Source of the DNA: Bryobacterales bacterium
Lineage (GTDB): Bacteria > Acidobacteriota > Terriglobia > Bryobacterales > Bryobacteraceae
Assembly: GCA_016721425.1 (NCBI GenBank)
Contig: JADKID010000005.1
Location: 62,001-126,000 of the forward strand
Direction of reading: 5' to 3'
Length of the DNA: 64,000 nt
Position numbers and translations under genes: made by a program. Each line of letters starts with the position of its first letter. Position 1 is the first letter of the stretch. Under the pieces are notes generated by a model. It was not told the origin of the DNA. It did no database searches and saw nothing but the letters and a program-made list of their open reading frames with translations. Of the stretch, positions 1-8,993 are shown piece after piece.

Positions 1-663
1 GAGCCCCGAAACGGCCTCGTCACCTGCCTCTACCACGCCACGGCTCACTCCATACCCGGCAACTGGGAAGCCCTCGGCATCGCCACGGACTTCATCCCCT
101 CCACCCTGGTCGCCCCCATGGTCGGCATCAATGAATTCGGCCTCGGGTCCACCCTCTGCTTCCGCAAAACGGACCTCGCCGCCATCGGCGGCTTCGACGC
201 CGTCAAGGAATTCATCGCCGACGATTACCAGCTCGCCAAACGCATCACGCAACTCGGCCGCGAAACGGTCCTCTCCGAAGTCGTCGTGGGCACCACCCTC
301 AACGCCCCCACCTGGCGCGACGTCTGGCGCCACCAGGTCCGCTGGGCTCGGACGATCCGAGTCTCACGCCGAGGCGGCTACCTGGGCCTCCCCGTCACCC
401 ACGCCGGCCTCTGGGCCATCGTCGCCATGCTCACCGGCCACTGGCCCCTGGGCCTGACCCTCTGGCTCGCCCGCGCCACCATGGGCGCCACCGCCGGCTT
501 CGTCGTCCTCCGCCACTGGCCCGCGCTCCTAGCCGCCCCCCTACTGCCCCTCTGGGATCTCTGGGCCTTCACCATCTGGCTCACCGGCCTCGCCGGCCGC
601 ACCGTCCACTGGCGCAACAAACAGATGACCCTGAACCGCGACGGCCGGATCTCGGAAAGCTAA
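1..663 (+). CDS. hpnI: Hopanoid biosynthesis glycosyltransferase HpnI, 3' part
   Basis: The reading frame is open from base 1, so the start lies outside the window and about 220 C-terminal residues remain. They carry the hallmarks of the ceramide-glucosyltransferase-like GT21 family: a GLVTCLY stretch at the left edge, the acidic ADDYQLAKRI motif, and the HQVRWARTIR form of the (Q/R)xxRW signature, followed by two or three hydrophobic segments that anchor the enzyme in the inner membrane. HpnI adds N-acetylglucosamine to bacteriohopanetetrol in composite hopanoid synthesis. Whether hpnK/hpnJ lie upstream cannot be seen. A relative of other lipid substrate specificity is possible. Confidence 0.8.
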   Translation, partial: EPRNGLVTCLYHATAHSIPGNWEALGIATDFIPSTLVAPMVGINEFGLGSTLCFRKTDLAAIGGFDAVKEFIADDYQLAKRITQLGRETVLSEVVVGTTLNAPTWRDVWRHQVRWARTIRVSRRGGYLGLPVTHAGLWAIVAMLTGHWPLGLTLWLARATMGATAGFVVLRHWPALLAAPLLPLWDLWAFTIWLTGLAGRTVHWRNKQMTLNRDGRISES

Positions 664-684
664 CCGGCACGAAGAGCAGACTAT

Positions 685-882
685 ATGCCCAATCTATCGG
701 ATAAGCAGCGCGAGGCACTCCAGAAACTGGCCGATCGTCCAGACGCTGACATAGACCTCAAAGACACACCAGAAATTCAGGAGATCCCTTCGCACGCCGT
801 GAGAGGAAAGTTCTACCGCCCCGAGACACCCGTCGTGACCATCCGCGTGGAACTCGAATCAACACCGACCTCTGGCGAATAG
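685..882 (+). CDS. Small hypothetical protein, antitoxin-like
   Basis: A 65-residue acidic protein starting 22 bp after the hpnI stop. The middle (DADIDLKDTPEIQEIP, then AVRGKFYRP) resembles the N-terminal half of BrnA-type or related small antitoxins, in which a D-x-DIPE motif precedes an RGKFYRP-like strand. The usual C-terminal DNA-binding half is missing, so this may be a short stand-alone form or a decayed remnant. No partner toxin lies on the same strand. Assignment is by resemblance only. Confidence 0.45.
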   Translation: MPNLSDKQREALQKLADRPDADIDLKDTPEIQEIPSHAVRGKFYRPETPVVTIRVELESTPTSGE

Positions 883-908
883 TGCGGCATCGTCCGCGTC
901 GTAGAGAA

Positions 909-1151
909 TCACTCAACTTCTTTGCCTTTGACCGCCATCCCCGGAGTCAGAAACGTCGAGGGCATTTCTCCGTTACCGGCAAGCGTGAAACTCCGGAAGC
1001 GCTTGTACCACTTGCCCTCAGGAACATCAGGATCAGAGTCGATCCACTGCTTCAGCGCAAGAAATTCGGCTGCGGGAATTCTTCCGTCGCGAAACCGCTG
1101 GATCAAGTGATCCATGATCCCCCGTGGCGGCGGCTTTCTGAGCTTCGGCAC
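909..1151 (-). CDS. Small hypothetical protein, second gene of a two-gene unit
   Basis: An 80-residue protein with a GTG start, three bases after the stop of the upstream gene, so the two are almost certainly co-transcribed. The sequence has a predicted helix (MDHLIQRFRDGRIPAAEFLALKQW) followed by a basic region and a strand-rich tail (GKWYKRFRSFTLAGNGEMP). I do not recognise the family. Small size, tight coupling to a KGG-type basic protein and a setting next to another antitoxin-like gene suggest a toxin-antitoxin-like module, but nothing in the residues proves it. Confidence 0.5.
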   Translation of the reverse strand: MPKLRKPPPRGIMDHLIQRFRDGRIPAAEFLALKQWIDSDPDVPEGKWYKRFRSFTLAGNGEMPSTFLTPGMAVKGKEVE

Positions 1152-1154
1152 CAG

Positions 1155-1514
1155 TTACGCGTTCTTAAACTGATTCTGGAAGATCAGTCGCTCCAACTGA
1201 TCGGAGAGAGTTCGCAGATCCTCCGGATTGCTCGCCACCCTGATCTGCTCCAACAGCGAAAGCACCGCGCGGTCCGACGCACTTCTGACAACGATGGCGG
1301 GTTTTGCTCCGGTGGACTGCACGGCAATCCGCCGGTCTCTCGTGCCCACGGCCTCGGAGCCCACTGCTGCCTTCGCCCAACGCGCCTGAACTGCCTTGCG
1401 CGCACTTTCGCTACGCTGTTCGGCCGTCAGCTTTGCCGCTCTCGCCGGGCCGCCCTTCTGGCCTCCCTTTCGCCCCAGTGCAACGGCGGCAGGGTTCTTC
1501 GTAGCTTTCTCCAT
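1155..1514 (-). CDS. KGG-motif small basic protein, possible antitoxin or regulator
   Basis: A 119-residue protein. Residues 12-46 contain the repeated-glycine basic motif (ALGRKGGQKGGPARAAKL, then SARKAVQARWAK) seen in many small KGG/AxxRW proteins of unknown function, some next to toxins. The C-terminal half is a predicted amphipathic helix rich in Leu and Arg, compatible with dimerisation. It is the first gene of a two-gene leftward unit. Function unknown; a nucleic-acid-binding role is inferred only from the basic composition. Confidence 0.5.
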   Translation of the reverse strand: MEKATKNPAAVALGRKGGQKGGPARAAKLTAEQRSESARKAVQARWAKAAVGSEAVGTRDRRIAVQSTGAKPAIVVRSASDRAVLSLLEQIRVASNPEDLRTLSDQLERLIFQNQFKNA

Positions 1515-1591
1515 GACTTCAGTATACGTGAGCGGTCAAGTGGCAAAGCACAAGAGGGTCCCGCAATTAAGACGGGCGTAGTCAATTTTGC

Positions 1592-2401
1592 CTACTTCCC
1601 CTTCGCCGGGAGCATAACCTCCGCATACATCCCCGGCCCCAGCGCCCCATCCCCATTCGCCACGTCCAACTCCACCGGCATCGTCCGCGTCTTCGCATCC
1701 AGCACCCGCGCCCTCCTCGCCACCACGCCCGCGAACGTCCGCCCCGGCCACGCCGGCACCGTAAAGCTCAGCCTCGCCCCTATCACCAGGCCCTTCCACT
1801 CGCTCTCCGGCAGCGCGACCACCAGCCGCAGCCGCGACACCTGCTGCAACTCCACCAGCGCCCCGGCCGCCGGCCCAGCCAGCGCCCCCGGGCTCACCAT
1901 GCGCTCCGTAATCACACCCGCGAACGGCGCCGTAATCCGCAAATACCCCATCATTTCGCGAACGACATCCGCCTGCGCCCGCACCGCCGCCGCGTTCTTC
2001 TCCAACCCCGCCAGCAGCGCCGTCAAAGACGCCACCTGCTTCTCCGCCTGGATCAGCTCGTTCGCCGACACGGCGCCCGCCGTCGCCGACGCCGTCTTCA
2101 ATCGCGATGCCAGACTCTCCGCCGCCGCCCGCCGCGCCTCGGCCTCGCCCTTCTGCGCCTCCACCGCCAGCGCCCGCACCTCCACCTCCGCCAACTGCGC
2201 CTTCATCTCCGGGGCCGATAACTCCACCAGCAAATCGCCCTCTTTCACCACCGATCCGCGGTCCACCAGCACCCGCTCCACCACGCCCGTCACGCGCGCC
2301 GTCACGGCCACCTTCTGCCAAGCCTGCAACTCCGCCGGCAGCTTCACGCCCTGCGCCCAAAGCACGCCGCCAAACACCAACCAGAGACTATTCCGCATCA
2401 C
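1592..2401 (-). CDS. RND efflux periplasmic adaptor (membrane-fusion protein)
   Basis: 269 residues with an N-terminal signal segment ending near WAQG. A lipoyl/barrel-sandwich half-motif (VTGVVERVLVDRGSVVKEGDLLVEL) is followed by a long alpha-hairpin (residues about 65-150) and the second half (ITAPFAGVITERMVSPGAL), the HlyD/AcrA layout in order. It links the inner-membrane pump to the outer-membrane channel across the periplasm. Its start overlaps the end of the RND pump gene by 14 bp, and it is the last gene of the lpxA-TolC-RND-MFP operon. It is shorter than AcrA (about 370 residues) and lacks most of the membrane-proximal domain, as is common for adaptors of metal or heavy-metal-like pumps. 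Substrate not predictable. Confidence 0.88.
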   Translation of the reverse strand: MMRNSLWLVFGGVLWAQGVKLPAELQAWQKVAVTARVTGVVERVLVDRGSVVKEGDLLVELSAPEMKAQLAEVEVRALAVEAQKGEAEARRAAAESLASRLKTASATAGAVSANELIQAEKQVASLTALLAGLEKNAAAVRAQADVVREMMGYLRITAPFAGVITERMVSPGALAGPAAGALVELQQVSRLRLVVALPESEWKGLVIGARLSFTVPAWPGRTFAGVVARRARVLDAKTRTMPVELDVANGDGALGPGMYAEVMLPAKGK

Positions 2402-5400
2402 GCGTCCTCCCGCTCATCACCACCGCATACACCGCCGGCAAAACCGTCAGCGTCGCCACTGTCGCAAATACCAATCCGCCGATCACCGCGCGCCCCAGCG
2501 GCGCCGTCTGCGCCCCGCCCTCGCCCCAGCCCAGCGCCATCGGGATCATGCCCGCGATCATCGCCGCGGCCGTCATCAGAATCGCGCGCAGCCGCCCCGC
2601 CGCCCCGCTCCGCGCCGCCGCCACCACGTCCATTCCCTCCGCCCGCGCCCGCTCCGCAAACGAGCACAGCAGGATCGAGTTCGCCACCGCAATCCCCGTC
2701 GCCATGATCGCCCCCAGGAACGATTGCACGTTCATCGTCGTCCCCGTCGCCAGCAAAGCCAGCACCACGCCCACCAGCACCGCCGGCGCCGTCAGCACCA
2801 CCGCCAGCGACAGCCGGAAGCTCTCGAAAAACGCCGCCAGCAACAGGAAGATCGCCACCAGCGACGCCGCAATTCCGTACTTCAAATTCGACTCCGTCTC
2901 CAGCAGCGCCGGGATCTGCCCCCGCACTTTCACCGAGACGCCCTTCGCCGGTTCGCCGGCCCGCTTCACCGCCGCCTCAATCTCCGCCGCCGCCGTACTC
3001 AGCGCTGCCCCCTGCACGTTCGCCGTCAGGCTCACCACGCGCTGCATGTTGTACCGCTCCACCAGCCCCATCGTCGTCCCCGTCTTGATCTCCGCCACAT
3101 CGCCCAACAGCGGCCGCGCCTCGCCGTTCTCCATTACCGGCACGTTCAGCAGCGCCTGCGCCGAATCCATCCGCTGATACGGAATCTCCACCTGAATCTG
3201 GAACGCGTTCCCCGTCGCCGGATCGCGCCAGTAGTTCGGCTCCACAAATCGCGAAGAAGACGTGGCCGCCACCATCGAGCGCGCCACCTGCGACATCGTC
3301 AGGCCAAACTGCCCTGCCCGCTGCCGGTCGATCTTCACGTCCAGCGCCGGGTAGTCCATCGCCTGCGCATATTGCAGATCCCGCAGCACGCCGATCTTTG
3401 CCAGTTCCACCCGCACCTTCTCCGCATGCGCCCGATTGTTCGCCACGCTGGGCCCCTGCACCGCCACCTCCACCGGCGCCGCCGCCCCGCCGCTCATCAC
3501 CTGCCCGATGATGTCGCCCGGCTCAAACGAGAACTTCGTCTCCGGCAACTCCCGCGCCAGCGCGCCGCGCAGCTTCTCCCGCAGCGCCGCGCCTTGCACC
3601 GGAGCCCCGCGCTTCAGCGCCACCTTCAACACCGCCTCCTGCGGCCCGCTAGTCCACAGAAAGATCGTGTTGATCGGATAGCTCGGCGGCTGCACCCCGA
3701 TGAAACCCGTCGTGATCTCCACGTTCTCTTTGCCCACTTCGCGTTGGATCACCGCCAGAGTCTTCAGCGCAACCTGCTCCGTCTTCTCGATCCGCGTCCC
3801 CGAGGGCGCCCGCAACCGCAACTGGAACAGCTCCTGTCCCGATTCCGGAAATACCTCGCGCCCAATGCCCGGCGCCAGCCACATCAGCAGCCCGATCGAC
3901 GTCACCAGATACAGCCCCACCACGGGCCACCGCAGCCCCAACACGGCGTCCAGATACGCGCCATACCATCGCCGCATCCGCCCCGCCTCGTCGCCGCCAT
4001 GCCCCGTCCGCAGCAGCCGCGTGGCCATCACAGGCACCAGTGTGGACGACAGCACATACGACGAAACCATCGCGCACGCCACCGCCAGCGCCAGCGGCAC
4101 AAACAACTGCCGCACCACGCCCGTCATGAACGCCGCCGGCACAAACACCGCCAGGATCGACACCATCGCCAGCAGCCGGGGAGTCGCCGTCTTCCGGCAA
4201 GCGTCCAGCACCGCCTGCCCCCGCTCCAGCCCGCTCGCCATGTGCGAGTGGATATTCTCGATCTCCACCGTCGCCTCGTCCACCAGCACGCCCACTGCCA
4301 GCGCTAGCCCCCCCAGCGTCATGATGTTGATCGTCTGCCCAAACGCCCACAGCCACACCACCGCTGAAAGCAGCGCCACCGGAATCGTCGTCACCACGAT
4401 CAGCGCCCCGCGCCAGTCGCGCAGGAACAGCAGCACCGTCAGCCCGGTCAGCAGCGCACCCAGCACCGCCTCCGTCCCCAGGTTCTGAATCGCCGCCCGC
4501 ACAAATCCGCTCTGGTCAAATTCCAGCGTCACGCCCACGTCATCCGGACACACCTTGCGCATATCCGGCAGCGCCTTCTTCACGCGCTCAATCACGCGCA
4601 GCGTCGAGGCATCCGCCCGCTTCGTCACCTGGATATACACCGTCCGCTTGCCGTTCACGTGCGCGTAGCCTGTCACAATATCGGTGCCCGTTTCGATGCT
4701 AGCCACGTCGCGCAGATACACGCCCGGCCGCACCATGGCATCCAGCAGCTCGTCGAGCTTCGCCCCCAGCGCCGAGTTCGATGTCGCGATGTAGTTCAGA
4801 TCCCCCACCCGCACGTTCCCCGATGGCAGCACCGTGCTCGCCCGGCTTACCGCCATCATCACCTCATCCGGCGAGAGATGATACTGCCGCAGCTTCTCCG
4901 GCTGCACCCGAACCAGGATCGACTTCTGATTCCCGCCAAACGGAGGCGGCGCCGAGACACCCTCCAGCGTTGCAAAGAGTGGCCGCACCAGGTTCAACGC
5001 GATGTTCTGCAGCTCCCCCGCGTTCTTTGTCGGGCTCGAAAACACAAGCTGCCCCACCGGCACGCTGCCCGCGTCAAACCGCGTGATGAAGGGCCCCACC
5101 GTCCCCGGCGGCATGAACGCCCGAGCGCGCCCCACGTACCCCACCACCTCCGCCATCGCCGCGCTCATGTCCGTCCCCGGATGAAACACCAGCTTCATCA
5201 GCGACGCGCCCTGAATGCTCTTCGATTCCACATGCTCAATCCCCGTGATGTAGAGGAAGTGATACTCGTAGTAATAGGTGAGGTACCCCTCCATCTGCAC
5301 CGGATCCATCCCGCCATACGGCTGCGCCACGTAGATCGCCGGCGCGCCCAGTTGCGGGAAAATATCCACCGGCATCCGCACCACCGCCAGCCCGGCCAGC

Positions 5401-5468
5401 AGCGCAATCGCCAGCACGCACACCGCTATCGTCACCGGACGCCGCAACGCCAGCAATACCAGCTTCAT
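2388..5468 (-). CDS. RND family efflux transporter permease
   Basis: I place the start at the ATG of MKLVLLALRRPVT (base 5468). This gives 1026 residues, the normal size, and an ATGA overlap with the TolC gene; the longer open frame upstream is not RND-like. Visible: first TM followed by the conserved PVDIFPQLG segment, a large periplasmic domain, the TM4 region containing GLALAVGVLVDEATVEIENIH (conserved acidic proton-relay positions), and the second half with TM10-12 (GAIMATGIAVANSILL). This is the inner-membrane drug:proton antiporter of the tripartite pump. The VDEATVEIENIH form is typical of the broad acidobacterial/proteobacterial AcrB-like group. Substrate unknown. Confidence 0.93.
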   Translation of the reverse strand: MKLVLLALRRPVTIAVCVLAIALLAGLAVVRMPVDIFPQLGAPAIYVAQPYGGMDPVQMEGYLTYYYEYHFLYITGIEHVESKSIQGASLMKLVFHPGTDMSAAMAEVVGYVGRARAFMPPGTVGPFITRFDAGSVPVGQLVFSSPTKNAGELQNIALNLVRPLFATLEGVSAPPPFGGNQKSILVRVQPEKLRQYHLSPDEVMMAVSRASTVLPSGNVRVGDLNYIATSNSALGAKLDELLDAMVRPGVYLRDVASIETGTDIVTGYAHVNGKRTVYIQVTKRADASTLRVIERVKKALPDMRKVCPDDVGVTLEFDQSGFVRAAIQNLGTEAVLGALLTGLTVLLFLRDWRGALIVVTTIPVALLSAVVWLWAFGQTINIMTLGGLALAVGVLVDEATVEIENIHSHMASGLERGQAVLDACRKTATPRLLAMVSILAVFVPAAFMTGVVRQLFVPLALAVACAMVSSYVLSSTLVPVMATRLLRTGHGGDEAGRMRRWYGAYLDAVLGLRWPVVGLYLVTSIGLLMWLAPGIGREVFPESGQELFQLRLRAPSGTRIEKTEQVALKTLAVIQREVGKENVEITTGFIGVQPPSYPINTIFLWTSGPQEAVLKVALKRGAPVQGAALREKLRGALARELPETKFSFEPGDIIGQVMSGGAAAPVEVAVQGPSVANNRAHAEKVRVELAKIGVLRDLQYAQAMDYPALDVKIDRQRAGQFGLTMSQVARSMVAATSSSRFVEPNYWRDPATGNAFQIQVEIPYQRMDSAQALLNVPVMENGEARPLLGDVAEIKTGTTMGLVERYNMQRVVSLTANVQGAALSTAAAEIEAAVKRAGEPAKGVSVKVRGQIPALLETESNLKYGIAASLVAIFLLLAAFFESFRLSLAVVLTAPAVLVGVVLALLATGTTMNVQSFLGAIMATGIAVANSILLCSFAERARAEGMDVVAAARSGAAGRLRAILMTAAAMIAGMIPMALGWGEGGAQTAPLGRAVIGGLVFATVATLTVLPAVYAVVMSGRTRDAE

Positions 5469-6793
5469 CGCTTCGTCCTCTCCAGAAATGGCCCCAGATC
5501 CCCGGCCGCAATCGCCACGCCCAGATGCGCCCGCCACACGTTCAGCTTCGCCAGCCCGTCATCGATCTCCGCCTGCAACAGGAGCCGCTGCGTATCCGCC
5601 ACGTCCACCATGTTCGCCAGCCCCGCCTGATACCGCGCCACCGCCTGGCTCTGCGCCGCCCGCGCCGCCTCCAGTTGCGGCGGTGTCGTCGCCGCCATGC
5701 GGATCGCCGTATCCACCCCGGCCCGCGCCCGCTCCATCTCCGCGTCCAGGTCCGTCGTCAGCTTCCGCAGCCGCGCCGTCTCGCCCTGCGCGCGATGCAT
5801 CTCCTCCTGCCGCCTGGCGCGGATGTGCGGCAGATCCAGCACCGGAAACAGCACACTCAATCCAATGCCCCAGTTGTAGATGTTCGGCCCCGAGTCGATG
5901 CCGCGTGCATACAGCGCTGTGTCTGTCTGGAACCGCGGACGCCACGCGATCCGCGCTTCGTGCCGCCGCAGCTCCGCCTCGTTCAGCGCCGCCGATTGCT
6001 CCTGCAACGCAGGATGCAAAGAGATCGCCCCGCCCGGATCCGGCAGCTCCGCCCTCCTCGCCACAAACGGTGCCACGGGCTTCACGTCCTGCCACGTTCC
6101 GCCCGCATACTGCGCCACCGCGATCCGCCCCAACCGCGCCGCGTGCTCCGCCTGGATTACCTGCGCCTCCGCCATCACCCGCTCCGCCCGCGCTCGCGCC
6201 AGATCCGCTTCCGGTCGCAGCCCCGCCTTCGCCTGCGCCTCCACGATCTTTTCCAAACTCGCCGCCCGCTCCACCCCGGCCCGCGCCCGCGCCACCGTCT
6301 CGTCCGCCGCCAGACACGTCAGAAACGCATCCGCCGCCGTCGCCTCCACCTCCAGCCGCGTCCGCGCCACGCCCCACACTGCCCGTTTCTGCCCCGCGTC
6401 CATCGTCGCGATATGCGCCTTCCGCTGGCCCATGTCCAAGGGTTCCCAGTTGATCAGAAAGCCCACCGCCGTCCCGAAAACATTCGTGCCGGCATTGGTT
6501 GCCGACGGCGGCCCGGAGATCGGCGCAATCACGCGGTTCGGCATCAACATCCCATACACGTTGTTGCGCGTCGCCAGGTTGGCCTGCGCGTAGAAATCCC
6601 CGCGCGGTAGATACGCCAGCCGCGCCTGCTGCACCGCCGCCGCCGCCAGCGACGCCTGCTCAATCGACACCTGAACACCCGCATACCGCTCGCCCGCCCG
6701 CCGCACCACCTCGTCCAGAGTCACCTGTGCGCACACCGGCGCGGCGCACAACGCCGCCAGCATTCCCAGATTCAGCAAGCCCAGATACCGCAA
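5465..6793 (-). CDS. TolC-family outer-membrane efflux protein
   Basis: 442 residues with a signal peptide (MRYLGLLNLGMLAALCAAPVCAQ) and two similar halves of long coiled-coil helices rich in Ala/Glu/Arg (about 120-220 and 320-420), the outer-membrane factor architecture. The tail motif ARYQAGLANMVDVADTQRLLLQAEIDDG (positions about 390-417) is the classical TolC repeat. It starts 11 bp after the lpxA stop and overlaps the RND gene by 4 bp, so all three pump parts are translated from one message that begins with lpxA. Confidence 0.9.
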   Translation of the reverse strand: MRYLGLLNLGMLAALCAAPVCAQVTLDEVVRRAGERYAGVQVSIEQASLAAAAVQQARLAYLPRGDFYAQANLATRNNVYGMLMPNRVIAPISGPPSATNAGTNVFGTAVGFLINWEPLDMGQRKAHIATMDAGQKRAVWGVARTRLEVEATAADAFLTCLAADETVARARAGVERAASLEKIVEAQAKAGLRPEADLARARAERVMAEAQVIQAEHAARLGRIAVAQYAGGTWQDVKPVAPFVARRAELPDPGGAISLHPALQEQSAALNEAELRRHEARIAWRPRFQTDTALYARGIDSGPNIYNWGIGLSVLFPVLDLPHIRARRQEEMHRAQGETARLRKLTTDLDAEMERARAGVDTAIRMAATTPPQLEAARAAQSQAVARYQAGLANMVDVADTQRLLLQAEIDDGLAKLNVWRAHLGVAIAAGDLGPFLERTKR

Positions 6794-6804
6794 GACGGCC
6801 CTCC

Positions 6805-7593
6805 CTACTCGCGGCAGATCCCTCGCTTGCTGCCGCGGATGAACTCTATCAAGTGTAGAGTATGCTCCGTCGGCACCTCTGCTTCAATCCGCTTCAGAGC
6901 CTCTTCCAGCTTCAATTCCGAGCGGTACAACAGCTTGTACGCCGCCTTGATCGCCGAAACTTCGCTCGCCTTGAAGCCCGCCCGCCGCAGCCCCACCAGG
7001 TTCAGCCCCTTCGCCGCCACGTTGAAATCCGAGTACATGAAATACGGCGGCAGATCGCTGTTCACCCGCACATTCCCCGCCACCATTACGTTCCGCCCAA
7101 TCTTCGAAAACTGGTGCACCACCACCCCGCCGCTGATAAACGCCTGATCGCCTACCTCCACGTAACCCGACAGCAGCGTGCAGCTCGCAATCACGCAGTT
7201 CGAGCCCACCTGCGCGTCATGCGCAATGTGCCCCGACGTCATCACGAAATTGTCGTTGCCAATCACCGTGCGGCTCTCCGGCGCAGTCCCGCGCGATACC
7301 GTCCAGTGCTCCCGCATCTTGTTCCCGTTACCAATCAGCAGATAGCTGCGCCGACCGTCAAACGCCTTGTCCAACGGATCGGTCCCCAGCACCACGCCCG
7401 AGCTGAATTCATTGCCGTTCCCAATCGTCGTCCAACGCTTCACATACACATACGGCTCCAGCAGGCAGTCCGCACCGATCACCACATCTTCATCCACCAC
7501 GCAGAACTCACCCACGCGAGTCCGCGGACCAATCACGGCATCAGCATGCACTCGCGCCGTCGGCGCAACATAGGCGGAAGGATCAACCGGCAT
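6805..7593 (-). CDS. lpxA: UDP-N-acetylglucosamine O-acyltransferase LpxA
   Basis: 262 residues, the family length. Left-handed beta-helix hexapeptide repeats fill residues 5-180 (VIGPRTRVGEFCVV, VVIGADCLLEP, QVGSNCVIASCTLL). The GHIAHD motif puts the catalytic histidine at position 125, exactly as in the E. coli enzyme. The C-terminal helical part has the family segment GLNLVGLRRAGFKASEVSAIKAAYKLLYRS. It transfers a 3-hydroxyacyl chain from ACP to UDP-GlcNAc, the first step of lipid A synthesis, in the cytoplasm. It heads a leftward operon with a tripartite efflux pump and is divergent from lpxD with 12 bp between start codons, so its promoter must lie inside lpxD. Confidence 0.95.
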   Translation of the reverse strand: MPVDPSAYVAPTARVHADAVIGPRTRVGEFCVVDEDVVIGADCLLEPYVYVKRWTTIGNGNEFSSGVVLGTDPLDKAFDGRRSYLLIGNGNKMREHWTVSRGTAPESRTVIGNDNFVMTSGHIAHDAQVGSNCVIASCTLLSGYVEVGDQAFISGGVVVHQFSKIGRNVMVAGNVRVNSDLPPYFMYSDFNVAAKGLNLVGLRRAGFKASEVSAIKAAYKLLYRSELKLEEALKRIEAEVPTEHTLHLIEFIRGSKRGICRE

Positions 7594-7605
7594 AAACTAA
7601 ATCAT

Positions 7606-8586
7606 ATGATCGTCAGCGACATCGCCGCCTTGCTCGCGCTCCCGTTCGAAGGTGACGCCACCCGCGACATCACCGGCGTCGCCCCGCTCGATACCGCCGC
7701 CGTCCACCATCTCTCCTTCGTCGGCAACCGCAAGGCCCGCCGTGAGGCGCAACTCTCCACCGCCGGTTGCCTCATCGTCCCCATCGATTTCGAAAACGCC
7801 GCCACCCACACCATCATCCGCGCCAAAGACCCCCGCGGCGCCTTCGCGAAGGTCGTGTGGAAGCTCCAGCCGCCCCCCGCCCCGGCCGCCGGCATCCACC
7901 CCACCGCCATCATCGGCAGAGATTGCTCTATCGCGCCCGACGCCGCCATCGGCCCCTACTGCGTCATCGGCGACCGCGTCACCATCGGACCCGCCAGCCG
8001 CCTCATGCCCCACGTCACCATCTATCACGACGTCACCATCGGCGCACGCGCCCTCATCCACTCCGGCGCGGTCCTTGGCGCCGATGGCTTCGGCCTCGTC
8101 TTCGAAAAGGACCATTACGAAAAGTTTCCCCAGATCGGCCGTGTCTCCCTCGGCGACGATGTCGAGATCGGCGCCGGCTCCGCCGTCGATCGCGCCGCCC
8201 TCGGCGTCACCTCCATCGGCGACGGCACCAAGCTCGACAACATGGTCCACATCGGCCATAACTGCCGCATCGGCCGCCACGTCGTCATCGTCGCCCAAAC
8301 CGGCATGGCCGGCGGCACCGTCGTGGAAGATTACGCCGTCATCGGCGGCCAGGTCGGCATCGGCGATAACGTCACCATCCAGGCCCGCGCCGTCATCGGC
8401 AGCGGCGCCGGCATCCTCACCGGCAAAATCGTTCGCGGCGGCGGCGAGGTCTACTGGGGTACGCCAGCGCGCCCGCTGAAGGAGTATCTGGAAGCCCAGG
8501 CCAACGTCGCCCGCCTCCCCGCCCTCAAACGCGAAGTGGCCGAGTTGAAAGCCCGCCTGGCCGCACTGGAGAACAAACCGGAGTGA
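7606..8586 (+). CDS. lpxD: UDP-3-O-acylglucosamine N-acyltransferase LpxD
   Basis: Start chosen at the ATG of MIVSDIAALLALPFEGD (326 residues); the much longer upstream open frame is only lpxA antisense. The N-terminal uridine-binding domain (LSFVGNRKARREAQLSTAG) precedes hexapeptide repeats (GRDCSIAPDAAIGPYCVIGD onward). HIGHN at residues 215-219 supplies the catalytic histidine (H218). Next come VAQTGMAGGTVVEDYAVIGG and a C-terminal helix. It adds the N-linked 3-hydroxyacyl chain in lipid A synthesis. It overlaps the following P-loop gene by GTGA (4 bp), so the two are translationally coupled. Confidence 0.95.
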   Translation: MIVSDIAALLALPFEGDATRDITGVAPLDTAAVHHLSFVGNRKARREAQLSTAGCLIVPIDFENAATHTIIRAKDPRGAFAKVVWKLQPPPAPAAGIHPTAIIGRDCSIAPDAAIGPYCVIGDRVTIGPASRLMPHVTIYHDVTIGARALIHSGAVLGADGFGLVFEKDHYEKFPQIGRVSLGDDVEIGAGSAVDRAALGVTSIGDGTKLDNMVHIGHNCRIGRHVVIVAQTGMAGGTVVEDYAVIGGQVGIGDNVTIQARAVIGSGAGILTGKIVRGGGEVYWGTPARPLKEYLEAQANVARLPALKREVAELKARLAALENKPE

Positions 8587-8993
8587 GGATCATCCTCGGC
8601 GGCCTCGCCCGCAAATGCGGCAAAACAACTCTCGTCTGCCGCATCCTCGCGCTCTCGCCACAGAACCACTGGACCGCCGTCAAGATCTCGCACCACGCCC
8701 CCGAGCTCGGCGCGCTCTTCACCCTCTCCGAGGAACTGCAACCCGGCGCCGAAGGCGACACCTGCCGCTACCTCCAGGCCGGAGCCGCCCGCGCCTACTG
8801 GCTCCGCGGAGATCTCCACGCAGCTCTCCCCCAACTCCGCACACTCCTGGCCCTCTCTGATAACTGGATCGTCGAATCCACCGCCGCCATCCCCGACCTC
8901 GATCACGACTACGCCCTGCTCGTCGTCGATCCCGCCAACACCGATGACGCCAAACTCCGCGCCTTACTCGCCCCGCGGCAGCCAGAACGTTAG
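8583..8993 (+). CDS. Small P-loop NTPase-like protein (MobB-like fold)
   Basis: 136 residues from a GTG that overlaps the lpxD stop. The N-terminus is a Walker A-like loop (LGGLARKCGKTTLVCRIL), followed by a strand with TAVKISHH and near the end LLVVDPAN. This resembles the MobB / molybdopterin-guanine-dinucleotide group of small P-loop proteins, but it is shorter and lacks the usual cofactor-protein partners. Coupling to lpxD hints at a link with envelope synthesis; the role is unknown. The last 30 bp overlap the end of the convergent gene. Confidence 0.6.
   Translation: MRIILGGLARKCGKTTLVCRILALSPQNHWTAVKISHHAPELGALFTLSEELQPGAEGDTCRYLQAGAARAYWLRGDLHAALPQLRTLLALSDNWIVESTAAIPDLDHDYALLVVDPANTDDAKLRALLAPRQPER

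Noticed and set aside
882..4307. A 1141-residue open frame on the plus strand
   Set aside because: Arg/His-rich and low-complexity, antisense to the RND and MFP genes; an effect of high GC.
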